Source: Lachnospiraceae bacterium (lineage in GTDB: Bacteria; Bacillota; Clostridia; Lachnospirales; Lachnospiraceae). From it: a DNA stretch of 64,000 bases. Shown here piece by piece: positions 44,649-51,992 of this stretch. Location of the stretch: positions 1 to 64,000 of the forward strand of contig JAFYCS010000077.1 of NCBI GenBank assembly GCA_017539565.1, read 5' to 3'. Each line of letters begins with the position of its first letter. Position 1 is the first letter of the stretch. Both the position numbers and the translations under genes were made by a program. Under the pieces are notes generated by a model. That model had not been told where the DNA came from. It did not search any database and saw only the letters and a program-made list of their open reading frames with translations.

Positions 44649-45758
44649 CTACGCAAGCTTTATCTCATCTAATATCTTAAATATCTTATAGCTGTCATTA
44701 TGTATCAGTACTGCATCTTCCGGCTCCCAGTATGGATAGATCCTGCTTCCTATAGGTGGAAGCTCCTGACCTGCAAGCCTTTCAATCTTTAATTCATTTC
44801 CGTTTGGCAGTGATACGATGCACTTAAGCACTGCTCCCACATAGATATAATCCTTAACTATCGCTACCAGTTCAAAACCATCATGGGGCTTTGTCTGAAA
44901 GCGCATCTTCTCGGGCCTTACAGAAATGGTTGCATATTCCAGTATTGAGAAACTGTCATCACACTTAACCTTTACCGCACCGTTTTCCAGTGTTACCGTG
45001 GCTACACCTTCATGGATGCTGGTAACGCAGCCGTCATAGATATTGGTCTCTCCTATAAAGGTTGCTACAAACCTCGTAGCCGGATGCTCATATATCTCAG
45101 TGGGTGTATCCAGCTGATCCACTATACCGTCATGCATTATCGCTATCCTGTCGCTCATGGTCAGTGCTTCTTCCTGATCGTGCGTTACATATATGAATGT
45201 GATGTTCAGCTTTTTCTGCAGCCTTTTAAGCTCCAGCTGCATCTGCTTCCTGAGCTTAAGATCCAGCGCTCCCAACGGCTCGTCCAGGAGAAGTACTCTC
45301 GGGCGGTTGATCAGCGCTCTGGCTATGGCAACTCTCTGCTTCTGTCCTCCGGAAAGCTGTGAGGGATATCTTTTTTCAAATCCCGAAAGCTGAACCATTT
45401 CCATCATTTCAAGCACCCGTTCCTTTATCTCCGGCTTGGGGACCTTCTTCATCTTCAGCCCGTATGCTATATTGTCAAAGATCGTTTTATGAGGAAACAA
45501 TGCATATGTCTGGAACACTGTATTTACGTTTCTTTCATAAGGTTCCTTTTCCTCGACCGGAACACCCTCCACTTTGATGGTCCCGGTACTGGGTTCTTCG
45601 AATCCTGCTATCATTCTCAGTGTGGTGGTCTTTCCGCATCCGGAAGATCCCAGGAGTGTAAGGAACTCGCCTTCATTCACTGTCAGGTTCAGATCTTTGA
45701 CCACATGATTAGAACCGTATTTTTTATTGACTCCTATCATCTCAACTATAGTACCCAT
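44649..45758 (-). CDS. potA: Polyamine-type ABC importer ATPase
   Basis: 369-aa ATPase: Walker A LLGSSGCGKTTTLRM, signature LSGGQKQRVAIARAL, Walker B LLLDEPLGALDLKLR, switch His VTHDQEEAL, then a C-terminal TOBE/OB regulatory domain (about 240-355) as in PotA. It starts 14 bp after the PII gene and heads the potABCD block. Confidence 0.92.
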   Translation of the reverse strand: MGTIVEMIGVNKKYGSNHVVKDLNLTVNEGEFLTLLGSSGCGKTTTLRMIAGFEEPSTGTIKVEGVPVEEKEPYERNVNTVFQTYALFPHKTIFDNIAYGLKMKKVPKPEIKERVLEMMEMVQLSGFEKRYPSQLSGGQKQRVAIARALINRPRVLLLDEPLGALDLKLRKQMQLELKRLQKKLNITFIYVTHDQEEALTMSDRIAIMHDGIVDQLDTPTEIYEHPATRFVATFIGETNIYDGCVTSIHEGVATVTLENGAVKVKCDDSFSILEYATISVRPEKMRFQTKPHDGFELVAIVKDYIYVGAVLKCIVSLPNGNELKIERLAGQELPPIGSRIYPYWEPEDAVLIHNDSYKIFKILDEIKLA

Positions 45759-45772
45759 ATAAGTACCTCCGG

Positions 45773-46129
45773 CTATAATGCCTTTACTCCTCTTTCTCCG
45801 GTACGGATCCTCACCGCATCTTCCACATCCTTAATGAATATCTTTCCGTCTCCCACATGATCGGTAGCACACACTTCACAGATATTCGATATCACGGTTT
45901 CAACATCCTTATCATTTACCACTACTTCCACCTTTACTTTAGGAAGGAGATTAATGGTAGTTTTATAACCCTTTATCTCGTTTACACTTCCTTCATCAGA
46001 TACTCCCTTCTGGGTTCCGCAGCCCATACAGGTCGAAAGCGTCATTCCTCCGCAATGGATCTTATCCAATACTGCCTTAACATCCTCAAGCTTCTCCGGT
46101 CGTATAAATATATTTAATTCCTTCATCAC
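45773..46129 (-). CDS. PII-family signal protein, atypical T loop
   Basis: 118-aa GlnB/GlnK-fold protein. The nucleotide-binding B loop (TDHVGDGKIFI) and C loop (AVRIRTGERG) are conserved, so it should bind ATP/ADP. The T loop (MGCGTQKGVSDEGSVNEIKG) differs from GlnB, and the uridylylated Tyr51 position aligns with Thr (GYKTTINLLPKVKVEVVV). No amtB or glnA is nearby; it heads the pot/amine operon instead. It probably senses energy state and regulates the importer, the complex or transcription; partner unknown. Confidence 0.88.
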   Translation of the reverse strand: MMKELNIFIRPEKLEDVKAVLDKIHCGGMTLSTCMGCGTQKGVSDEGSVNEIKGYKTTINLLPKVKVEVVVNDKDVETVISNICEVCATDHVGDGKIFIKDVEDAVRIRTGERGVKAL

Positions 46130-46160
46130 TCATACCTCCTTATCTTCTTACTTCAAAACA

Positions 46161-46195
46161 GAAAAGGCGCCGTATCACCGATACAGCGCCCTTGC
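46161..46195 (-). terminator. Hairpin with T run in the PII operon leader (hairpin family copy 2)
   Basis: On the minus strand GGCGCTGTATC pairs with GATACGGCGCC around GGT, followed by TTTTCTGTTTT. It ends the luxR-type transcript but also lies 31 bp before the PII ATG, downstream of the best PII promoter, so it may act as an attenuator. Confidence 0.65.
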
Positions 46196-46229
46196 CTAAT
46201 TTGTATAATATAGGACTTCTTTTATGTGC

Positions 46230-46258
46230 AATATAAACTATTCATCAATACAATTCAA
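46230..46258 (-). promoter_or_regulatory. Candidate promoter of the PII/pot/amine operon
   Basis: On the minus strand, -35 TTGAAT (46258-46253), 17 bp, -10 TATATT (46235-46230), about 100 bp before the PII ATG. A second candidate is TTGCAC/TATACA at 46231-46202. Both lie upstream of the leader hairpin. Confidence 0.45.
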
Positions 46259-46299
46259 CTGATCATAAATACCATTTTTCTACTCCTTTTTAAGTAGTC

Positions 46300-47049
46300 T
46301 CACTCCTTTTCAAGTATCATTTTAAACAATCCTACCCTGTTGTTGATCCCCAGCTTCCGGTAAAGATTGAGAATATGTTTCTTAAGTGTGTTTTCCGTGA
46401 TCATCATGATATCGCAGATCTCTGTATTACTCTTGCCTTCCATAAGATGCTTAAGCACAGCTTCCTCTCTTCTTGTCAGTTCAAACTTTTCTGCAGCAGC
46501 ATGTACTGAAAGCTTCTCGATCGAAGGATCGTTACTCTTCTTCTGCTGATACAGGCGGTATGCAAGATGATCTTTTAACAGATCAAGAATAAAGATGTCA
46601 TCGTAAACAAAGTCATCTTTCCCGATGGTTCTGTAAAAAGTCACCACCCCTACAAATTCCTTCTTTCTTGCAAGCACCATCTGCAGTGCATAATGCCAGT
46701 TATTGGCTTTATAAACTTTCTTGTAATAATCCGTCTCAACTCTTTTTTCATCAGTTATTATATCGGTTTCACGATAGATCAGAGTTTTCCCGCCATACAA
46801 TATTCCCCTGCTGTAATCCATATCATCATATACCATGGACATATCTTCTTCGCAGTTATAGAGAACAGGTGATATGAGCTTTTTTTCTCCATCCGGTGAT
46901 GCAAGATGAAAATCCGCACTGTCATAATCGATCAGCATTTTCATCTGCTCCAGAAACTGCGCACGCATATCATCAATATTGTTCATCGTATATATTTTAT
47001 AGATTATACTGTTCAGAAAAATCCAGTCATTTGTCTCCAGCGTTCTCAT
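46300..47049 (-). CDS. LuxR-family transcription regulator
   Basis: 249-aa regulator with an N-terminal GAF-like sensor part (about 15-160) and a C-terminal LuxR helix-turn-helix: LTRREEAVLKHLMEGKSNTE, ICDIMMITENTLKKHILNLY and RKLGINNRVGL. No receiver domain, so it probably binds a small molecule or protein. Directly upstream of the PII/pot/amine operon in the same direction, it is the natural candidate for its regulator. Confidence 0.88.
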   Translation of the reverse strand: MRTLETNDWIFLNSIIYKIYTMNNIDDMRAQFLEQMKMLIDYDSADFHLASPDGEKKLISPVLYNCEEDMSMVYDDMDYSRGILYGGKTLIYRETDIITDEKRVETDYYKKVYKANNWHYALQMVLARKKEFVGVVTFYRTIGKDDFVYDDIFILDLLKDHLAYRLYQQKKSNDPSIEKLSVHAAAEKFELTRREEAVLKHLMEGKSNTEICDIMMITENTLKKHILNLYRKLGINNRVGLFKMILEKE

Positions 47050-47062
47050 ACCTTCTCCTTCC

Positions 47063-47095
47063 GTGAGGACACGGTGACGGTCATTTTGTCCTCAC
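47063..47095. repeat. Palindrome between the PEP-binding gene and luxR-type gene
   Basis: GTGAGGACA and TGTCCTCAC form a perfect 9-bp stem around a 15-base loop containing GACGGTC. It overlaps the stop codon of the PEP/pyruvate-binding gene and lies just before the luxR ribosome site. Related in core to the palindromes at 41722 and 49715. Confidence 0.6.
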
Positions 47096-49674
47096 ACATC
47101 GTTCTTAAAACACAGGATCCTTTCTTTCTTCATATCGTTACATAGCATGAATCCCTTATCCGATACATATGTGACTGAAACGATATCCTTAAGATCCTCA
47201 AGTCTCTGATCAAAATCGCACAGATGATTTTCATATCCGTTTAGCATATCGCGGTCAAACTTTACTGTCTTCTCGTTTTCGAATATTGCATTATAAAGTA
47301 TTCCCGCTTCTACCAGATCCTGAAAGAAATGGCTTCCGTAGGACAGTTCCGGATTGTATCCTGCCCTGGAGTCAGCTATCTCGCATATTGCTTCAAATTC
47401 ACTGATATCGGAGAACAACGCAGGTACTCCCAGTTCCGGTGATGAAGTCCCTATCCTTCCTGGCACCATCAAAAGCATCTTTTTATTCTTGCCGCGCATT
47501 GCCCAGTTCACGGTTCCTACAGCCTGTCCCACTCTGTACTTGTCCTTGTAGGGCATATTGTAATACTTAACGGGATCTACACTGACGATCATATCGAGCT
47601 TTTCATATCGCGAGAGTCCCATGGATGACCCCCTGCACTCAAAGAAGATCTTCTCACTCTCCACTTCCTCCGGGAACTCCATATCCCCGCTGTCCTGATA
47701 TACCTGCAGCGGCCTGCACTGCAGCAGGTTTATGACATAATCACCGTCTTCCGACAGATTAATTGTAAACTCCGTATCTACCGGATAATCATATTCTTTT
47801 TGTATAGCAGCTAACAGCTCCATCATCTGCTGCATCAATGCACTTTTTTCGACTATTCCCTGGCATGAGACAAATTCTATATCGCGCTGCTGCCCCCTCT
47901 CCATGAACATCCTTTCCGTATCATAGTCGTGTTCAAATAACAGTCTCTTCATAAAATACGGCAGATAAGGCTTTACCTGATCGGGATCCAGCTGTTCCAG
48001 CTTTCTGGTGGCACGGTTCATCAATTCCAGCCTGCGCTGTGAATACTGATGTTTCTCCTGTGAATTCCTTGCCGTGGTCGCCTTGGGTTTATCCAGATTG
48101 ACCAGTCTGGGATATGAGCCTTCCGTCCTGTCTACCGCCGATGTTCCCAGTCCCATTACCAGCCTCAGCATACCTGCAGCAGGATCAAGATCATCCATAA
48201 ACCTGTACGGACTGAATGAATAACCTACGCCTGCAACGCAGGGCATATAATATTCGCCGTAATAGGAGCCTGACACTCTCTGCACCAGTAATGCCATCTG
48301 TTCATCACGTGCCTGCAGGCCCCTGCGGCTTCTGTAATCAAGCGCCGACTTGCTCATGGTACTGGCGTATACCGTACGCACCGCATTTTCCAGTTCCTCA
48401 AGACGCTGGTCCATATCACCTGAATTTGAACAGAATACCGACTCGTATTTTCCCGCAAATGCATTGCCGAAGCCGTCTTCCAGTATGGAACTGGATCTTA
48501 CGATGATAGGATCCTGTCCGTAATACTCAAGCAGCTTGACAAACTGTTCCTCCATATCCCGTGAAAAGCTTCCTGATAACAGCTTCTGCGCAAACTCATC
48601 TGCAACCGTAAAGTATTCTTCTTCACTCCTCTGCCTGATACGCAGATCCCAGAAATTATTCTCTACGATAAATGAATAGAACACATCCGATCCGATATAG
48701 AAAGAATCGTGAGGCTCAAGTTTTTTATATATTTCCGGGCATTTATTCTCGATGATCTTTCTGGCCAGCAGCATGCCGCAGGCCTTGCCTCCTATCATGC
48801 CCGTTCCTATCATCCGCTTGCGGACCGTGAAGTAATCCTTGGGCTTAAAGTTAGCCTTGATCATCTTCCTCATCCGCTCATCCCTGCTCATCATGATATT
48901 ACACATGCGGTTACAGGCTTCCGTAACATCCATGCCGTTTTCATACATAAGCTCCGTCGCGTTATAGAACCTGTCCCAGCTGTCCATATTACCGCGGTCC
49001 GGGGTCGCCGTATTCTCTCCCAGCACCTGATAGAAATGGCTGGCCATAACTCCGTCCAGTATAGGCTTAAAGGCTCCTGTCGCGGGAACATAGCGATGCG
49101 GCAGGAACATGGTCTCCGAGTATCTGTTCCAGACCTTATCCGGCCTTACAAAAACGTTTTCGCCATCCGCATAAACATCCAGGAACAGCTGGGTGGTATC
49201 CCTAATCTTTGCTATAGCCTGGAAGGAATGCTTGCCCCTGATGAGCGGGAAAAATGCCACAGTATCAAGTATGAACAGGTAAGGACAGGTGACACGGAAG
49301 AAATTTCCCATCATAAGATCCGTTGCCCAGGCCGTCTGCAGTTCGGAAAGGCAGTCAAATACATAAAAGGCGTCTTTTCCTTCCTTTCTGATCAGTTCAT
49401 GTATCTCAACCGTAAAGTTCTCAAAGCGGTGATTAAGTTCTACTTCGATTATTTTTAAACCTTCCCTGGGTTCAAGTAAGGGAGGATGGGCAGCAAAACG
49501 CACATAGATCAGATTCCTTCTGTCTTTTATGGCCTGATCCACATAAGGTTCCACAAAGAGCTTAAACTGCTCCAGATCATCAACACGCCAGACCACATTA
49601 TCACCCAGACGGATATTATCGATGTTCTCGTCCATCTGTGGTATTCCTGATAACACTCTGTCAAAAGCTGCCAT
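47092..49674 (-). CDS. PEP/pyruvate-binding (PPDK N-terminal-like) protein with KaiC-like front domain
   Basis: 860-aa cytoplasmic protein. Residues 1-200 resemble a KaiC/RecA ATPase (SGIPQMDENIDNIRLGDNVV) but with no Walker A lysine (GDNVVW in place of GxxGxGKT). From about 300 comes an ATP-grasp domain of PPDK/PEP synthase type: IGTGMIGGKACGMLLAR, PIIVRSSSILEDGFGNAFAG and later FTINLSEDGDYVINLLQCRP. The phospho-His swivelling domain and PEP barrel are absent, so it cannot carry out the full PEP synthase reaction. It might phosphorylate a partner or act as a sensor. It is upstream of the luxR gene by 42 bp. Confidence 0.8.
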   Translation of the reverse strand: MAAFDRVLSGIPQMDENIDNIRLGDNVVWRVDDLEQFKLFVEPYVDQAIKDRRNLIYVRFAAHPPLLEPREGLKIIEVELNHRFENFTVEIHELIRKEGKDAFYVFDCLSELQTAWATDLMMGNFFRVTCPYLFILDTVAFFPLIRGKHSFQAIAKIRDTTQLFLDVYADGENVFVRPDKVWNRYSETMFLPHRYVPATGAFKPILDGVMASHFYQVLGENTATPDRGNMDSWDRFYNATELMYENGMDVTEACNRMCNIMMSRDERMRKMIKANFKPKDYFTVRKRMIGTGMIGGKACGMLLARKIIENKCPEIYKKLEPHDSFYIGSDVFYSFIVENNFWDLRIRQRSEEEYFTVADEFAQKLLSGSFSRDMEEQFVKLLEYYGQDPIIVRSSSILEDGFGNAFAGKYESVFCSNSGDMDQRLEELENAVRTVYASTMSKSALDYRSRRGLQARDEQMALLVQRVSGSYYGEYYMPCVAGVGYSFSPYRFMDDLDPAAGMLRLVMGLGTSAVDRTEGSYPRLVNLDKPKATTARNSQEKHQYSQRRLELMNRATRKLEQLDPDQVKPYLPYFMKRLLFEHDYDTERMFMERGQQRDIEFVSCQGIVEKSALMQQMMELLAAIQKEYDYPVDTEFTINLSEDGDYVINLLQCRPLQVYQDSGDMEFPEEVESEKIFFECRGSSMGLSRYEKLDMIVSVDPVKYYNMPYKDKYRVGQAVGTVNWAMRGKNKKMLLMVPGRIGTSSPELGVPALFSDISEFEAICEIADSRAGYNPELSYGSHFFQDLVEAGILYNAIFENEKTVKFDRDMLNGYENHLCDFDQRLEDLKDIVSVTYVSDKGFMLCNDMKKERILCFKNDV

Positions 49675-49714
49675 GATAGCCTCCTTTCATACAGTGAGAA
49701 TGGCAAGGGCAAAA

Positions 49715-49731
49715 GGACCGTCCACCTGTCC
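49715..49731. repeat. Short palindrome upstream of the PEP-binding gene
   Basis: GGACCGTCCACCTGTCC, a short GGAC...GTCC inverted repeat whose core GACCGTC-ACC-TGTCC recurs in the palindrome at 47063-47095. Confidence 0.4.
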
Positions 49732-49740
49732 CCGGAAAAC

Positions 49741-49785
49741 AAAAAAAGCAAAAGCACCAATGCGGCGCCTTTGCCTCTTATTGAA
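49741..49785 (-). terminator. Strong hairpin with T run (hairpin family copy 3)
   Basis: On the minus strand AGGCAAAGGCGCC, GCATT loop, GGTGCTTTTGCT followed by seven T. It ends transcripts from the small-ORF region and lies 66 bp before the PEP-binding gene ATG. Confidence 0.75.
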
Positions 49786-49822
49786 ATATAATATCACATT
49801 CATCCCATAAGTGGAAGTCCCT

Positions 49823-49963
49823 TTATGCGTTCGGTACCGTAATAAAAGAAGCTTTGTGCGTAAGCAATTTGTGGTTTACATAATATTTTAGCCCTTCGAA
49901 ATAACACCGCTGAACACCCCTGATATATACGAAAAGATTCTTCCAGGAACCCAGCATGCTCAT
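49823..49963 (-). CDS. Possible small protein, 46 aa
   Basis: The only ORF with a good ribosome site (GGGGAG, 5 bp before ATG) in the 650-bp stretch between the PEP-binding gene and the nitroreductase. Basic and aromatic, starting MSMLGSWKNLFVYIRGVQ and ending FITVPNA; no signal peptide or clear membrane helix. A promoter-like pair lies about 200 bp upstream and a strong terminator 40 bp downstream, so this could be its own small unit. No family recognised; an overlapping 92-codon frame in another phase lacks a ribosome site. Confidence 0.35.
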   Translation of the reverse strand: MSMLGSWKNLFVYIRGVQRCYFEGLKYYVNHKLLTHKASFITVPNA

Positions 49964-50169
49964 TTTTGCTCCCCTCTATCATATGTGCATAATGACAGGA
50001 TCCCAAGTTATGTATACAATTGACCCAAATAGTCTCTGTTTTTATGTTTACTAAATCAGGTTTTCGGGCTGTTTTCACCGCTCTTTCCGGATCTTTTTCT
50101 TCTTCCGGTCACACCCAGGTCCCCTCTGCAGAATTTTATATGTCCTCCGTGACCGCCCGGATCCGTGTT

Positions 50170-50199
50170 TATATATCTGAATATTTTCAGTCATATCAA
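50170..50199 (-). promoter_or_regulatory. Candidate promoter of the small-ORF unit
   Basis: On the minus strand, TTGATA (50199-50194) and TATATA (50175-50170) with 18-bp spacing. The transcript would run about 420 nt to the hairpin at 49741-49785. Confidence 0.35.
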
Positions 50200-50268
50200 T
50201 AATATTATGTAAACCAGTCCTCACACTGTGATTACCGATAATATTATTATGTCTATCCTGCTCTCTCC

Positions 50269-50298
50269 AAAAAAAGAGGCCCCCTTCCGGAGACCTCT
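50269..50298 (-). terminator. Terminator after nitroreductase
   Basis: Minus-strand stem AGAGGTCTCC/GGGGGCCTCT with a GGAA loop and seven T, 30 bp after the stop codon. Confidence 0.9.
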
Positions 50299-50328
50299 GA
50301 ACCATCGATATCAGTTTAGATCTCAATA

Positions 50329-50853
50329 TCAGATGTAATATACATAATTTTCTTTACGGGGAGTAGCCTCTTTTGCCGGCTCTGCCGCATAGCCGAGTGC
50401 ACAGTGTCCTATGCCCTCATATTCATCTTCTATTCCCAGTTTCTTAAGTATTTCCTTACCGAAATCCGACTCAAACTCTTCCTTGGCCCTGTGTATCCAG
50501 ATGCTCGCAACCCCCAGGCTCTCTGCTGCATTCATAAGATTGCCCATAACAAGCGATCCGTCATAGACATGGGTAGATATATCCTTTTTAGCCAATACGA
50601 TGAGTATCACCGGTGCACCGTAGAAAGGATCGAAATCCTTATTCCAGCCTCCTATCCTTCTGTTGGCATCTACCAGTGCCGCCCTCTGTTCCTTATCGCT
50701 CACCGCGATGATTATGGGGCTCTGCTTTCCCATGCCTGTGGCTGCATATGTTCCTGCCTTTATGATGGCCTTAAGCTCATCATCCTTTACCATATCAGGC
50801 TTAAACTTCCTGCAGCTTCTCCTTGTCTCCAATACCTTTAATGTCTCGTTCAT
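50329..50853 (-). CDS. Nitroreductase-family flavoprotein
   Basis: 174-aa FMN-dependent, NAD(P)H-using oxidoreductase. TRRSCRKFKPDMV is the N-terminal FMN-binding motif, GSLVMGNLMNAAESLGVASIWI the central helix and IGHCALGYAAEPAKEATPRK the C-terminal motif. Natural substrate unknown. Single gene with its own terminator; the ATG follows GGAGG. Confidence 0.92.
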   Translation of the reverse strand: MNETLKVLETRRSCRKFKPDMVKDDELKAIIKAGTYAATGMGKQSPIIIAVSDKEQRAALVDANRRIGGWNKDFDPFYGAPVILIVLAKKDISTHVYDGSLVMGNLMNAAESLGVASIWIHRAKEEFESDFGKEILKKLGIEDEYEGIGHCALGYAAEPAKEATPRKENYVYYI

Positions 50854-50965
50854 TGCTATACCTCCGATCTACTGTTAAAACAACTGCAAGACCATAGTAT
50901 CATCGACAGGGCTTATATACTTCTTATAATTTGATGCAGGACATATCATGTTTTGACACGTCCTC

Positions 50966-51982
50966 TCAATAATCTTCCTCCTCTTCCTGGGAGATGATAT
51001 CACCCTCCAGTGCCTTAAAGCGCATAAAGAATTCATCAAGAAGCCTGTAATCCGCATTCGAATATTCCTTATACTCTTCCAGACGGATGCTGACCTTTTC
51101 TCCCGTATTATTATCCTTATATGCTATCGAAACGTTCCAGGGGCTGTAATCAGTCATGAACAGATCACTGTCCGGCCGGTTCTCCATCGTATCAAACTTT
51201 GCAGACTGTAAGAAGAGCGAAAAATCAACGATATCTTCCTGAGAAACCTCATAGATCGTTGTAATAAAGGGTTCACCTATTCCTTCACAATCGCTGCTTT
51301 CAATATACCAGTCACCGTTATCGTCCTTAAAAAGGCTCCGGTTGTGGCTTTCCCCGTTCATATCGCCGTATCCCGGATGATAATAGATATAGTCAAGTTC
51401 TATGCACAGGTCGTCTTCCGTAAGCCCCGGTGTTACACCTTCCACCTCACTGCCTGCCTTTTCGGCCAGTTCAACACAGTAATCCACGAACTTATCTGCC
51501 TGCTTCTTCGATGCAAAGGAGAATTCCTGATACTTATCCTTATCGCCTTTCCAGTACAGATAATACCAGGGACCGCTGTCACCGGAATCCGCATTATCCG
51601 CTCTTTCCCGTACCTCGCCGTCAAGTATCAGATCATAAAAATCTTCCCATTCCTTATCACTGAGTTCCAGCGTCCCGCGGGCAGTAGCATCTTCTTCGGT
51701 AGTGGGGCCATAATCATCCTTACGTTCCCTGGTCTCGTGGAAGAAATAATACTTACCGTCCTCCGCATAGAATTTATATCTCTGGTAAAAAGCATCGTAG
51801 TTGATATTTTCAACGGTATAGTAAAACTCTTTGATGTCACTCATCTGTATAGCTTTACCGACAACTTTATCATCACCGCCGTTAAACGGCCCTCTTCCGC
51901 TGTTCACGCCATCACCCCCTCCTTCGCAGCCGCTCATCACAAGCATTATCAGTACTAACGCAAATAACAGATACTTTTTCAT
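50966..51982 (-). CDS. Lipoprotein of unknown function
   Basis: 338-aa exported lipoprotein: signal MKKYLLFALVLIMLVMSGC with lipobox VMSGC and a Gly-rich spacer. The mature part is very acidic (many DD, ED and EE pairs), with FYYTVENINYDAFYQRYKF and two regions of similar layout (YxFxDDNGDWY and the Asp/Glu tail). No known domain recognised. It starts 10 bp after the PHP-family gene and could share its transcript. Confidence 0.75.
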   Translation of the reverse strand: MKKYLLFALVLIMLVMSGCEGGGDGVNSGRGPFNGGDDKVVGKAIQMSDIKEFYYTVENINYDAFYQRYKFYAEDGKYYFFHETRERKDDYGPTTEEDATARGTLELSDKEWEDFYDLILDGEVRERADNADSGDSGPWYYLYWKGDKDKYQEFSFASKKQADKFVDYCVELAEKAGSEVEGVTPGLTEDDLCIELDYIYYHPGYGDMNGESHNRSLFKDDNGDWYIESSDCEGIGEPFITTIYEVSQEDIVDFSLFLQSAKFDTMENRPDSDLFMTDYSPWNVSIAYKDNNTGEKVSIRLEEYKEYSNADYRLLDEFFMRFKALEGDIISQEEEEDY

Positions 51983-51992
51983 TTTTCTCCCC

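Noticed and set aside
49800-50078. 92-codon open frame on the minus strand
   Set aside because: It begins with GTG without a ribosome site, composition is unlike a protein gene, and a shorter frame with a good ribosome site lies in the same DNA.
50075-50326. 83-codon minus-strand frame
   Set aside because: It starts inside the nitroreductase terminator hairpin and has no ribosome site.
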